Assembly: GCA_029268085.1 (NCBI GenBank)
Contig: JAJUHD010000007.1
Span: 1-27,110 of the forward strand
From: Bacillota bacterium
GTDB lineage: Bacteria > Bacillota > Clostridia > Oscillospirales > Oscillospiraceae
Length of the DNA: 27,110 bases
Reading direction: 5' to 3'
Under the pieces are notes generated by a model. The model was not told the DNA's origin. It saw only the letters and a program-made list of their open reading frames with translations, and made no database searches. Every line of letters starts with the position of its first letter. The first letter of the stretch is position 1. This document shows positions 15,289-23,999 of the stretch, one piece after another. A program made the position numbers and the translations under genes.

Positions 15289-16854
15289 TTAAACGCCGGG
15301 CGCTTTCCACATATTTTTTGTAAGTCCTTTTTCGGCGAGCGCAAGCTGCGCCCCGTAGACCTCACGCCAGACAGGATACATTTTTTCATAGACCGCGTGA
15401 TTTTCGGCGCTGGGCATAAAGGTGCGCTCGATCTTTGCGATGCGTCTGGCGGTTTCGGGAATATCCTTATATATTCCGACTCCGTAGCCCGCGAGTATCG
15501 AAGCGCCGAGAGCGGTGGCTTCTTTGACTACGGGTACCTTTACGGGCAGGCCCATCACGTCGGCGAGGATCTGAGACCAAAGGGGGCTTTTCGCCGCGCC
15601 GCCGGCAAAGATTATCTCATCGGGACGGCTGCCTGTGGCTTCCTCGACAAGCTCCATGTGCCCTTTTGCGAGCAGAGCTGCGTTTTCAAGAATGGCGCGG
15701 TAAAAGGTGTAACGGCTGAATTTCTCGGGATCCAGCTCAAAATTTGTGAAGGTTGGGGACGCATGCTTCCAGCTGATGAAATTCATAACGTCGGAAAAGC
15801 AGCAAATCATACCGTAGCACCCTGCGGGTATCCTTGCAGCCTCTTTGTTCATTAAATCGTAAGGGTCGGCGCCGGTTTCCTCGGATATTTTCTTTTCATA
15901 CTGGCAGAAGCCGTCCCTAAACCAGCGCATCACGAGTCCGGGCTTGAACGCAAGGGCCTCGTACTGCCAGACGCCGGGTACGGCATGGCAGTTGACTCTT
16001 ACTCGGCATCCCTCGTCGGTTTTGCCGGTCGGGGTGTTGAACTCGTATTGCCAGAAGCTTCCGCCAAGTACAACGGCCTGATTGGGCTCCGTAGCACCAA
16101 GGCCTATGGTGCCAAGCTGACAGTCGCCTCCGCCGACGACTACGGGAGTGCCTTCCTTGAGACCTGTCTGTTCCGCGCCTGCCGCACTGATGCCGGACAG
16201 TACGGTGCCGCATTCCACGACGGGCGGAAAAATATCGCTGCGCAGACCGCATTTCTCCGCAATCTCCGGATCCCAGTCGCGCCTCTGAAGATTCATTATG
16301 CCGGTGGTCGAGCCGTTGGAAGGCTCGACGGCGAGCTTGCCGGTCAGCTTATAGATAAGCCAATCGTTGAACATGCCGACAGCCGCAACGCGCTTATATA
16401 TCTCCGGTTCCTTATTTTTTACCCACAGCAGGCGCGGCAGCGCACCGAGCGCGTAGGTCTGGCCGGATTTGCGGTAAACTTCCTTTTCAAGCTCCGGATC
16501 AAGGGCGATAAGCTGCGCTACCTCGTCATTGCTGCGGGCATCAACGTTGGCGCAGGCCCAGATCTCTTTCCCGTCCGCGTCATAGAGGACAATGCCCTCG
16601 CGCATGCAGGTCGTGGATACTGCGGCGATTTCCGCCGGATCAATACCCGTCTGCGACAAAACACCTTTTATACAGCCTGACGCGAGAGCCCAGTTGTGCT
16701 CCCAGTCAAAGTCCATGCTCCCGGGGTATCTGGGATCTTCCTTATGTTCCCATTCTTCCTGGACGCAGCCGAGCTGATTGCCGTCCGTGTCAAACAATAC
16801 GGCACGTACGCTGCCTGTACCCGCATCCACAGCCAACAGATACCGCTTTGACAT
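15289..16854 (-). CDS. lsrK: Autoinducer-2 kinase LsrK
   Basis: FGGY-family kinase that phosphorylates imported AI-2 (the open-chain DPD form), trapping it in the cytoplasm and producing the inducer of LsrR. The 521-aa length matches the enterobacterial LsrK (about 530). Resemblance to it runs end to end: DAGTGS at 10-15 (phosphate loop), CMREGIVLYDADGKEIWACANVDAR at 83-107, the catalytic-Asp motif GGGDCQLG (D244), LVMRWFRDGFC, AGGAAKSPLWSQILADV and the closing WKAPGV. These features separate it from xylulokinase and glycerol kinase. GGAGG precedes ATG 16854. It is 36 nt downstream of lsrR and in the same transcript, whereas in E. coli lsrK and lsrR are likewise paired and divergent from lsrACDB. 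Confidence 0.94.
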   Translation of the reverse strand: MSKRYLLAVDAGTGSVRAVLFDTDGNQLGCVQEEWEHKEDPRYPGSMDFDWEHNWALASGCIKGVLSQTGIDPAEIAAVSTTCMREGIVLYDADGKEIWACANVDARSNDEVAQLIALDPELEKEVYRKSGQTYALGALPRLLWVKNKEPEIYKRVAAVGMFNDWLIYKLTGKLAVEPSNGSTTGIMNLQRRDWDPEIAEKCGLRSDIFPPVVECGTVLSGISAAGAEQTGLKEGTPVVVGGGDCQLGTIGLGATEPNQAVVLGGSFWQYEFNTPTGKTDEGCRVRVNCHAVPGVWQYEALAFKPGLVMRWFRDGFCQYEKKISEETGADPYDLMNKEAARIPAGCYGMICCFSDVMNFISWKHASPTFTNFELDPEKFSRYTFYRAILENAALLAKGHMELVEEATGSRPDEIIFAGGAAKSPLWSQILADVMGLPVKVPVVKEATALGASILAGYGVGIYKDIPETARRIAKIERTFMPSAENHAVYEKMYPVWREVYGAQLALAEKGLTKNMWKAPGV

Positions 16855-16890
16855 ATTCGCACCTCCACGTTAAGAATTTTTATTGTATAA

Positions 16891-17817
16891 TCAATCTCCG
16901 CTTTCGGCCTTGGCAAGCACGGCTTCCGCGGTATCCTCGTCGGTTATCAGAACATTCAGGTATCCCGCCCGCAGAGCACCGAGTATGGCATCCACCTTAT
17001 ACGGTCCGGCAGAAACGCCGATGACATTTTTAAGGGACTTCAGCGTCTGGAGAGGAGTGCTTATGAGACGGCTGTCAAGCTCCGTGCCGACAGGTTCGCC
17101 GTTTTTATCATAGAAATGGCACAGCACGTCGCCTACGGCATTTTGCATTGAAAGAAGGCGGAAATCATTTTTTGTAATTGTGCCTGATTTAACTACCGTT
17201 GCGTCCTCGTTCATACCGCCTATGCCCACCACGGTTGTGGAGGCGAGCTTGTGCATCATCAGAATCTCCTGGACGGAAGGCTCGGCGAGTATCGCCTTTG
17301 CCATTTCCGCAGATGATACGACAAGGGGGGCGGGCATAAGGAACAGCCGTGCATTGAATATGCTTGACTTCGTATCCGGAAGATAACAGCTTACGCCGCC
17401 GGAGAGGGAGATGATGGACAGCTTCTTCTCCACGTTCATGGCAAGATGGTTAAGCACCTTGGCAAGCGTATAGCCGTAACCCATATTTATATAGTCGTTT
17501 TCCGATGTGGACGTCTCGATATACATAGCGGCCGCGTATGCCACGTTTTCAGCCGCTTCCATGCCGTTCGCAGGAGAAGGGGCGATAAACACATCGTTCA
17601 GACCGAAAAGATCGCTCATCCTTTTTTCGATATCGAAACGGCGAAAGCTGGCTTCTCTGAGCCGGAAGCTGATCACGCCGCTTTGACGTGCCATATCCAG
17701 AAGCTTCATAACATGTATGCGCGATACTCCGAGCTTATCCGCTATATTTTGCTGAGTTAGTCCGCCGACATAGTAATACCACGCGGACTTCGCCATGAGA
17801 ATTTCTTCGTAATCCAC
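16891..17817 (-). CDS. lsrR: LsrR-like transcriptional regulator (SorC/DeoR family)
   Basis: A 308-aa regulator with an N-terminal helix-turn-helix (LTQQNIADKLGVSRIHVMKLL, about residues 20-40) and a sugar-phosphate-binding C-terminal domain of the SorC class. Features include GYGYTLAKVL near 117 and the ISLSGGV segment near 137. LsrR represses the lsr genes until it binds phospho-AI-2. The start is GTG 17817 with GAGGTG upstream; ATG 17796 is a weaker alternative. It heads the minus-strand operon ahead of lsrK. Two TTACATATG repeats lie in its leader, 24-55 nt before the start, and are candidate binding sites for autorepression. Confidence 0.9.
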   Translation of the reverse strand: MDYEEILMAKSAWYYYVGGLTQQNIADKLGVSRIHVMKLLDMARQSGVISFRLREASFRRFDIEKRMSDLFGLNDVFIAPSPANGMEAAENVAYAAAMYIETSTSENDYINMGYGYTLAKVLNHLAMNVEKKLSIISLSGGVSCYLPDTKSSIFNARLFLMPAPLVVSSAEMAKAILAEPSVQEILMMHKLASTTVVGIGGMNEDATVVKSGTITKNDFRLLSMQNAVGDVLCHFYDKNGEPVGTELDSRLISTPLQTLKSLKNVIGVSAGPYKVDAILGALRAGYLNVLITDEDTAEAVLAKAESGD

Positions 17818-17840
17818 AAGAGCACCTCACCAATGGCGCG

Positions 17841-17872
17841 TTACATATGTAAGAATATGCTTCATATGTAAA
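17841..17872. promoter_or_regulatory. Paired LsrR-operator candidates
   Basis: The perfect palindrome TTACATATGTAA (17841-17852) and a near-copy TTCATATGTAAA (17861-17872), with centres exactly 20 bp (about two helical turns) apart. A more diverged TTACAATTGTCA lies at 17898-17909. Two-turn spacing suits cooperative binding by a tetrameric SorC-family repressor. They lie between the predicted lsrR start point and its ribosome site. Confidence 0.55.
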
Positions 17873-17937
17873 ATGCTTCTACAAATGTTTAACGAAATTA
17901 CAATTGTCATGATGCACGCCATAAATCTTTTGTCATT

Positions 17938-17966
17938 AGCATATCAGCTTAAGTCTTGAATGTCAA
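17938..17966 (-). promoter_or_regulatory. Sigma-A promoter of the lsrR-lsrK-cupin operon
   Basis: On the minus strand, TTGACA (17966-17961), a 17-nt spacer, then TATGCT (17943-17938). It gives a leader of about 110 nt that carries the paired palindromes. Confidence 0.65.
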
Positions 17967-18062
17967 TATGCCTCGAAAAAGATTACGGGCTATTTTGCCC
18001 AGAAAAATTTCGGTAAATCCATAATAATCCCGTGACTGTTGCATAAAAAAGGGTAAAAATTA

Positions 18063-18079
18063 ATCTTTTTGAAAAAGAT
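18063..18079. promoter_or_regulatory. Palindrome upstream of the lsrA promoter
   Basis: ATCTTTTTGAAAAAGAT, a perfect 8+1+8 palindrome ending 12 bp before the lsrA -35. It is possibly a regulator site but does not match the TTACATATG repeats. A second imperfect palindrome, TGTACCGGTCACA (18133-18145), lies just after the predicted start point. Confidence 0.35.
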
Positions 18080-18090
18080 AGGCAGATATA

Positions 18091-18119
18091 TTGACAAAAA
18101 GCAATCCATGATTTATGAT
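18091..18119 (+). promoter_or_regulatory. Sigma-A promoter of the lsrACDBF operon
   Basis: Consensus TTGACA (18091-18096), a 17-nt spacer and TATGAT (18114-18119, one mismatch). Start point about 18126, leader about 70 nt, then AAGGAGG before the TTG start of lsrA. Confidence 0.72.
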
Positions 18120-18196
18120 AAACAAAAAAAGGTGTACCGGTCACACAAAAGTCATGATAGTAAACAAAATTATTCAGCGTTAAGGAGGGAGCATAA

Positions 18197-19720
18197 TTGG
18201 TCGGAAACAATAACGCACCAAAATTGCTGTCTGTCCGTAGTATAAGTAAAGCCTTTGGCACAAATAAGGTGCTTAAGTCTGCCGATCTCGATCTTGAACA
18301 GGGAGAAGTCCTTGCACTGATCGGCGGAAACGGTGCGGGAAAGAGCACACTTATGAAGATCATCATGGGGATCTATCAGCCTGACAGCGGCGAAATCTCT
18401 ATCGATGGGAAGACCATCGCCATGACCAAACCTTCCGTGGCTCTTTCGGCCGGTATATATATGGTTCCGCAGGAGCCCATGCTTTTCCCGAACATGACGG
18501 TCGAGGAAAATATAACTATGGGCTTCAGGGAGAGCCGGCGCGAGCTGAAAAACCGCCTCAGGAAAATAATGGAGGATATCGGCTGGACCTTTGATCTCGG
18601 ACGCAAGGCAAACAGTCTCTCCATCGCGGAGCAGACGCTGGTCGAGATACTGCGCGCCCTGCTGCGCGACGCAAAGATACTTATTCTCGATGAGCCCACT
18701 TCCGCCCTCACCTTTGACGAGGTCGAGAGCTTTTTCCGTGTGATCGGAGACCTGCGCAAAAAAGGCATCGGCATTATTTATATCACTCACAGGCTTGCGG
18801 AGGTTTTTGAGATTGCGACGCACGTTTCGATCATGTGCGACGGTATCATAACGCTGCACGGACCTGTCGGCGATTTCAACAGGGATATGCTTGTGAAGAG
18901 TCTCCTGCCGCCGAATGCAGAACATACCGAAAAAAAGGCTGCCGAGTGCAAAATCATAGACTATAGCGGTAAAGAGCCGATATTCGAGCTTCGCAATTTC
19001 AGCGGCTACGGCTTCAGCAATATATCATTAAAGGTATACCCCGGCGAGATTTTGGGCGTGGCCGGTGTCGTCGGTGCGGGACGCACCGAGCTGGTAAGCA
19101 CCATCTTCGGCAGGGACAAGGCTCTGAGCGGCCAGGCGATACTGGACGGCAAGGACATCACCGGCATGAAAACAAAGGACATCCTCAAGGCCGGAATTAA
19201 CTATGTGCCCGAAGACAGATATCTGTTCGGCATCTTCGGGATCAGCTCCGTCGGATCGAACATCTCGTCCGCCAACCTGAACGACAAGTCGCTCGGGCGC
19301 TTTATTCTCAACCGGAGGAGCGAACAGTCGCTTGCCCAAACCTATATTGACCATTTCAGAATAAAGGTCACCGGTCAGGATCAGCTTATGAGCAGCCTTT
19401 CCGGCGGCAACCAGCAGAAGGCCGTTATCGCTCGTTCGCTCTCGACGAAGCCCAAGCTCGTTATAATGGACGAGCCGACCCGCGGCATCGACGCTGCTGC
19501 CCGAGGCGATATTTACAGCATAATCCACAAGCTCCGTGACGAGGGCGTTGCGATACTCCTAGTATCATCCGACATGGAGGAAATCGTAGAGCTGTCCGAC
19601 AGGGCGGTCTGCGTTTTCCAGGGACGTGTAAACGCCGAGCTCTGCAAAGAACAGATAACACAGGATAATCTCACCTCCGCTTCATTCGGTGTTGATATCG
19701 GAAAGGAGACGCTTGTATGA
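18197..19720 (+). CDS. lsrA: AI-2 import ABC transporter ATP-binding protein LsrA
   Basis: A 507-aa ATPase with two fused nucleotide-binding domains, the sugar (CUT2/ribose-type) arrangement that powers AI-2 uptake. Domain 1: Walker A GGNGAGKS (43-50), signature LSIAEQ, Walker B ILILDEPTSALT. Domain 2: a degenerate Walker A region (GVVGAGRTEL), signature LSGGNQQK and Walker B LVIMDEPTRGID. The degenerate second P-loop is usual in this class. The start codon is TTG 18197, chosen because AAGGAGG ends 8-9 nt before it and there is no ATG near. It overlaps lsrC by 4 nt (ATGA), so translation is coupled. By itself the sequence cannot be told from a ribose ATPase; the lsrK, lsrB and lsrF neighbours decide the name. 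Confidence 0.92.
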   Translation: MVGNNNAPKLLSVRSISKAFGTNKVLKSADLDLEQGEVLALIGGNGAGKSTLMKIIMGIYQPDSGEISIDGKTIAMTKPSVALSAGIYMVPQEPMLFPNMTVEENITMGFRESRRELKNRLRKIMEDIGWTFDLGRKANSLSIAEQTLVEILRALLRDAKILILDEPTSALTFDEVESFFRVIGDLRKKGIGIIYITHRLAEVFEIATHVSIMCDGIITLHGPVGDFNRDMLVKSLLPPNAEHTEKKAAECKIIDYSGKEPIFELRNFSGYGFSNISLKVYPGEILGVAGVVGAGRTELVSTIFGRDKALSGQAILDGKDITGMKTKDILKAGINYVPEDRYLFGIFGISSVGSNISSANLNDKSLGRFILNRRSEQSLAQTYIDHFRIKVTGQDQLMSSLSGGNQQKAVIARSLSTKPKLVIMDEPTRGIDAAARGDIYSIIHKLRDEGVAILLVSSDMEEIVELSDRAVCVFQGRVNAELCKEQITQDNLTSASFGVDIGKETLV

Positions 19721-20745
19721 AGCTTAAAAAGACATTAGGCAAGACCCGCTGGATATCGAGCTTCTTCTTTCTGGTAGCCCTCTTCCTGATAATCGGAATG
19801 GTTAACAGTTCTTTCCTTACGGGGGAAAGCATAATCAGCGTACTTAACAACAGCGTGGTGTACATGCTTCTTGCGGTCGGTATAGCTTTTGTAATACTCA
19901 CCGGCGAAATTGACGTTTCAATCGGCGCAACAATGGGATTGGCCGCTGCAATATCAGGTACGATGGCGCAGCAAGGCCAGGGCTGGGGCGTTATGATAAT
20001 CTATGCGCTCATTCTCGGTATAAGCGTCGGACTGTTCAACGGCATAGGCGTTGCGGTGCTCGGCATTCCCTCGCTTATATTCACGCTCGGCACCTGCGGC
20101 ATACTGCGCGGCATCGTATATCTCTATTCCGGCGGCCGCACGGTCGAAAATTTCGCCGGAGATTTCACGGCCTTCAATAATGATACGGTATTCTCCGGCA
20201 TTACTTGGTATTTTGCCATTGCGTTTGTGATCGTCATAGCGGTGCATTTCATATTGACATATACCAAGAGAGGTAAATATTTCATCGCTGTTGGAGATAA
20301 TATCAACGGCGCGATACTCGTCGGTTTGCCCGCAAAATGGACAAAGATCCTTTCGTACATAATCTGCGGCTGCTTTGCGGCTTTCTCCGGCATCATATTC
20401 GCCTCCAAATATGGTCAGGTCAATATCGTCGCCGGTACAGGTTATGAGATGTCGGCCATCGCGGCCTGCGTCATAGGCGGAATTTCCCTGACGGGGGGTC
20501 TCGGAGACGTCATCGGCGCGATGATAGGCGCTGTCATCATGTCGTCGATAACGAAGATACTTGTCTTCCTCGGCCTTTCATCCGATTACAACAACACTAT
20601 AACGGGCGTCCTGCTGATTACAATAGTCGTAATAGACGCGCTTACACAGCGCCGCGCCGTTGAAACCTCAAGGCGCAAGCGGCTTGCGGCGAGAACATCT
20701 CCGGACGCTTCCGCCCAGCCTATGGCCGAGGAGGTGGCACAATGA
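19717..20745 (+). CDS. lsrC: AI-2 import ABC transporter permease LsrC
   Basis: A 342-aa membrane protein of the branched-chain/ribose permease family (BPD_transp_2) with about ten hydrophobic segments. Typical motifs are LLAVGIAFVILTGEIDVSIGATMGLAA near residue 50 and the cytoplasmic coupling segment AACVIGGISLTGGLGDVIGA near 250, which contacts the ATPase. The C-terminal tail of about 35 residues is charged and cytoplasmic. It overlaps lsrA and lsrD by 4 nt each. It forms a heterodimeric channel with LsrD. Confidence 0.92.
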   Translation: MKLKKTLGKTRWISSFFFLVALFLIIGMVNSSFLTGESIISVLNNSVVYMLLAVGIAFVILTGEIDVSIGATMGLAAAISGTMAQQGQGWGVMIIYALILGISVGLFNGIGVAVLGIPSLIFTLGTCGILRGIVYLYSGGRTVENFAGDFTAFNNDTVFSGITWYFAIAFVIVIAVHFILTYTKRGKYFIAVGDNINGAILVGLPAKWTKILSYIICGCFAAFSGIIFASKYGQVNIVAGTGYEMSAIAACVIGGISLTGGLGDVIGAMIGAVIMSSITKILVFLGLSSDYNNTITGVLLITIVVIDALTQRRAVETSRRKRLAARTSPDASAQPMAEEVAQ

Positions 20746-21800
20746 AAAACAGCTTTCTAGAGAAGCTCGGCTCCGGATTCAAAACTTGGGAATTTGCCCT
20801 TTTTATGATCCTTGTCGCTGAGTTTGTGATATTCGGCGCGATTAATCCAAAGTTCCTCAATTTGGCTTCGCTTTTCTCCAGCATCAACAACTATATAAGC
20901 ATCTGCATAATTTCCCTCTTTGTAACCTTCGTCATGATAACCGGTGGCATCGATATCCAGGCAAGCTCAATTGTCGGACTCACATCTATAATTATCGGCG
21001 TCACATGGAACGACCTCGGGTTCAATATCTGGGTCAGTGTGCTGCTCGCAATCGTCGTTGCGGCGATCTGCGGAGCTATCTCCGGATACTTTGTGGCTTA
21101 CTGCGGCGTTCAGCCGATGGTGGTGACATTGGGCGGAAGCTTCCTGTATTCGGGCATTGCGCTTTTGATATCCACGCTTTCCAGCACTCCGGCGTATATG
21201 GGTATCAGCGGCTTCCCCGCAAAGACGGCCGAAGGTCTGTACACATCCTTCCGTTTTCTCGGAAAGTGGAAGCTTTTCGACGTCATACCGATCCAGTTCC
21301 TGATATATATCGCGCTTGTAGTTATCTGCTATATCCTGCTCCATAAATCAAAATACGGGCGCAAGGTATTCCTTGTCGGCATCAACAGAAACACCGCTGA
21401 GCTTTCCGGCATCAATTCCCGCCTCATCACTATGAGCACATACGTTCTCACCGGCATAGGCGCAGCGATAGCGGGCGTGTTGCTGACAGCAACGGTAGAC
21501 TCCGCGAAGAGCGATCTCGGCGCAACATTCACGCTGTCAATCATCACGGCGGTCGTGCTCGGCGGTACATTAAGTACCGGCGGAAAGGGAAGCATAATAG
21601 GGACGGCCTTGGCGTCGCTCGTGATCTGCATCATGCGTTTCGGCCTGCCGATCTGCTTCGGCATCAGCACTCAGAACCTTGACCTGCCGATCGGCGTCAT
21701 GCTTGTCGCCATAATTGCGGGCCGCGCGATAGTAAATAGGATTAAGCTTTCTCCGGGCGGCAGGCTTCACAGAAAATTGCCGGCGCAAAAAACACAGTAA
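20742..21800 (+). CDS. lsrD: AI-2 import ABC transporter permease LsrD
   Basis: A 352-aa permease of the same family as LsrC and its likely partner. Motifs are FVMITGGIDIQASSIVGLTSI near residue 65 and AVVLGGTLSTGGKGSIIGTALASL near 275, with about ten membrane segments. AGGAGG within the lsrC tail serves as its ribosome site. The stop is 68 nt before lsrB, the only real gap in the transporter set. Confidence 0.92.
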   Translation: MKNSFLEKLGSGFKTWEFALFMILVAEFVIFGAINPKFLNLASLFSSINNYISICIISLFVTFVMITGGIDIQASSIVGLTSIIIGVTWNDLGFNIWVSVLLAIVVAAICGAISGYFVAYCGVQPMVVTLGGSFLYSGIALLISTLSSTPAYMGISGFPAKTAEGLYTSFRFLGKWKLFDVIPIQFLIYIALVVICYILLHKSKYGRKVFLVGINRNTAELSGINSRLITMSTYVLTGIGAAIAGVLLTATVDSAKSDLGATFTLSIITAVVLGGTLSTGGKGSIIGTALASLVICIMRFGLPICFGISTQNLDLPIGVMLVAIIAGRAIVNRIKLSPGGRLHRKLPAQKTQ

Positions 21801-21868
21801 GTAAATATCCGGGAACACACGGGTTCCTTGATATAGAAAAATCAATATTTTACAACGGAGGAAAAACA

Positions 21869-22996
21869 ATGAAAAAGATGTTGGCTCTTATGCTGGCTCT
21901 CTGCATGGTGTTCGCACTTGCGGCATGCGCAAAAACCAGCACTCCCACAGCGTCCGCCTCTCCCGAAGCTTCTCCCGCAGCATCCGCTGCTGCCGGCGAG
22001 GCCAAGAGCATTGAAGGCATGACCGTCGCATTTATTCCGAAGTTAACCGGCAACTCGTTCTTCGAAGCAGCAAATGACGGCGCTCAGAAGTATGCGGCTG
22101 ATTGGGGCATCACTGTCAAGTATATGGGCAGCGCTACCGCTTCTGTCACCGACCAGCTCACTGTCATCGACCAGGCTATCGCTGAGGGCGTTGACGCAAT
22201 CGCAATCTCCTCTGTCGACGCGACCGCGCTCGACGAGAAGCTGAAGGAAGCTCAGGAGCAGGGCATCGTAGTCTGCACTTGGGACTCCGACGTCTCCTCT
22301 GACGCACGTTCTCTCATGGTTTCCCAGGGTACTGCAAGCGTTCTCGGCCCCATGCTCGTTGAGATGGGCGTCAAGTCTCTGACAGAACGCGGCAAGGATC
22401 CCACCAAGGACGCAATCAAGTATGTATGGCACTATTCTCAGGCGACCGTCGCAGACCAGAACTCCTGGTATGTAGCCGGTGAAGAGTATATCAAAGAGAA
22501 GTATCCGAACTGGGTTGCGGTAAGCGATCCCTTCTACTCCGAGCAGGACAGCCAGAAGTCCGTTTCCGTCGGTGAATCCATCCTCGAAGCATATCCCGAC
22601 ATCGACCTCATCATCTGCAACGACTCCACCGCTCTTCCCGGTCAGTGCCAGGCTGCCCAGAACAAGGGTCTCAGCGCAAAAGACATCACCATCACCGGCT
22701 TCTGCACTCCTTCCGGCATGAAGAGCTATCTTGACGCAGGCATCCTCACTCGTTGGGGTCTCTGGGACTGCGGTATTCAGGGCGCTCTCGGCTGCTACTT
22801 TGCGGCATACCTCGCAGCGGGCAACACCGTTAAGGCCGGCGATACCGTCAATGTTCCCGGCATCGGCGACTGCCAGATCGTAACTAATGACCAGCTTGTC
22901 GCAGGCGACACCACACCCGAAACCAACAGCGGCGTAGTTCTGCTGCCTGAACGCGTAGAGTTTACTAAGGACAACATCGCACAGTACAATTTCTAA
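21869..22996 (+). CDS. lsrB: AI-2 binding lipoprotein LsrB
   Basis: Periplasmic-binding-protein-fold receptor for AI-2, 375 aa. A signal peptide ends in LAAC with lipid-anchor Cys20, then comes an Ala/Ser/Pro linker to about residue 46. The mature part resembles enterobacterial LsrB throughout: VAFIPKLTG, TWDSD, DQNSW, GLWD, VNVPGIGD and the ending GVVLLPERVEFTKDNIAQYNF. Of the six AI-2 contacts known in Salmonella LsrB, four are kept (K58, D139, D196, Q197). The Pro and Ala of the PDA loop are replaced by Asn251 and Ser253 (NDS). Clostridial LsrB proteins with altered pockets are known to bind AI-2, so the role is likely kept. GGAGG precedes ATG 21869. Confidence 0.93.
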   Translation: MKKMLALMLALCMVFALAACAKTSTPTASASPEASPAASAAAGEAKSIEGMTVAFIPKLTGNSFFEAANDGAQKYAADWGITVKYMGSATASVTDQLTVIDQAIAEGVDAIAISSVDATALDEKLKEAQEQGIVVCTWDSDVSSDARSLMVSQGTASVLGPMLVEMGVKSLTERGKDPTKDAIKYVWHYSQATVADQNSWYVAGEEYIKEKYPNWVAVSDPFYSEQDSQKSVSVGESILEAYPDIDLIICNDSTALPGQCQAAQNKGLSAKDITITGFCTPSGMKSYLDAGILTRWGLWDCGIQGALGCYFAAYLAAGNTVKAGDTVNVPGIGDCQIVTNDQLVAGDTTPETNSGVVLLPERVEFTKDNIAQYNF

Positions 22997-23019
22997 CCAG
23001 TTTACACCTTAAGCGTTTG

Positions 23020-23047
23020 TGGGGCGCGGACTGATATCCGTGCCCCA
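23020..23047 (+). other. Intercistronic hairpin between lsrB and lsrF
   Basis: An 11-bp GC-rich stem with one G-T pair (23020-23030 and 23037-23047), loop CTGATA, followed by only TTTT. It probably acts as a partial terminator or 3' stabiliser, giving more lsrB than lsrF message. Confidence 0.7.
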
Positions 23048-23087
23048 TTTTAAAAATGCAATCTTACCTTTCAAGGAGGAATTAACA

Positions 23088-23969
23088 ATGGCGGATAAAG
23101 ATGGATTAAAGGTTGCAAAGGACTATCATCTCGATGCTCCCTTTGCCAATGAGGGCGGATTCTATGTGAAGGGAGCCGGCAACCTCGACTGGGGCATGAA
23201 AAAACACCTTTCTAATATTTTCGACCCCAAGAGCGGCAATACGGTCATGTTTGCGTTTGACCACGGTTACTTCATGGGCTCAACGGCGGGTCTGGAGCGG
23301 CTTGATCTCGTTATTCCGCCGCTGATCCCATACGTTGACGTTCTTATGGGTACTCGCGGTGCGCTTCGCACCTGCGTTCCTCCCGAAAACCGCAAGGGCA
23401 TTGCTCTGCGCGTTACGTCAGGATCATCCATGCTCAACGACGACCTCTCGCATGAGTGTCTCGCTGTTGACCTTGAGGATGCCATACGCATGAACGCCGA
23501 CTGTATGGCTGTCCAGACCTTCATAGGGGCGGACGGACAGCTTTCGAGTCTGGAGAACCTTTCCCGCTGCATAAATGAAGCTATGCGCTACAGTATTCCC
23601 GTAATGGGCGTCGTGGCCGTCGGCAAGGATATGGAGCGCACAGACCGCTTCTTTAAGCTTGCAACAAGGATACTCGCGGAACTGGGCGCGAACATAATCA
23701 AGACCTATTACTGCGAGAATTTCGAAGAAATCATCGCGGCCTGTCCGGTTCCGATAGTCGTAGCAGGCGGTAAGAAGCTGCCTGAAAACGAGGCGATGAC
23801 TCTTGCGTACAATTCCATTAAGGGCGGTGCAAAGGGCGTTGACATGGGCCGAAACATCTTCCAGAGCAATCATCCGGTAGAGATGGCGCAGTCGATTCGC
23901 AAGATCGTGCACGAGGGCTATACAGATAAAGAGGCTTTCGAGTATTTCACCGATCTTATCAATAAATAA
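23088..23969 (+). CDS. lsrF: LsrF, 3-hydroxy-5-phosphonooxypentane-2,4-dione thiolase
   Basis: A 293-aa TIM-barrel protein of the class I aldolase-like (DeoC/LacD) family. In E. coli it performs the last AI-2 degradation step, moving an acetyl group from the isomerised phospho-AI-2 to CoA. The sequence resembles E. coli LsrF along its length: GNLDWGMKKHLSNIFDPKSG, MFAFDHGYFMG (D58), catalytic-lysine segment ANIIKTYYCE (K205, matching E. coli K203), VPIVVAGGKKLPE and GVDMGRNIFQSNHPV. ATG 23088 follows AAGGAGG. The longer frame from 23019 crosses the hairpin and was rejected. It ends the operon 30 nt before a terminator. No lsrG follows, unlike E. coli. Confidence 0.94.
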   Translation: MADKDGLKVAKDYHLDAPFANEGGFYVKGAGNLDWGMKKHLSNIFDPKSGNTVMFAFDHGYFMGSTAGLERLDLVIPPLIPYVDVLMGTRGALRTCVPPENRKGIALRVTSGSSMLNDDLSHECLAVDLEDAIRMNADCMAVQTFIGADGQLSSLENLSRCINEAMRYSIPVMGVVAVGKDMERTDRFFKLATRILAELGANIIKTYYCENFEEIIAACPVPIVVAGGKKLPENEAMTLAYNSIKGGAKGVDMGRNIFQSNHPVEMAQSIRKIVHEGYTDKEAFEYFTDLINK

Positions 23970-23999
23970 GCTACAGCAAAAGAAAATAGAGAAATCAAG

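Noticed and set aside
15289..16854. Annotation as xylulokinase or glycerol kinase
   Set aside because: Motifs follow LsrK from the N-terminus to the closing WKAPG, and the neighbours are lsrR, lsrB and lsrF.
18197..21800. Annotation as a ribose/xylose ABC transporter
   Set aside because: The ATPase and permeases alone would allow it, but lsrB, lsrF and lsrK in the same locus point to AI-2.
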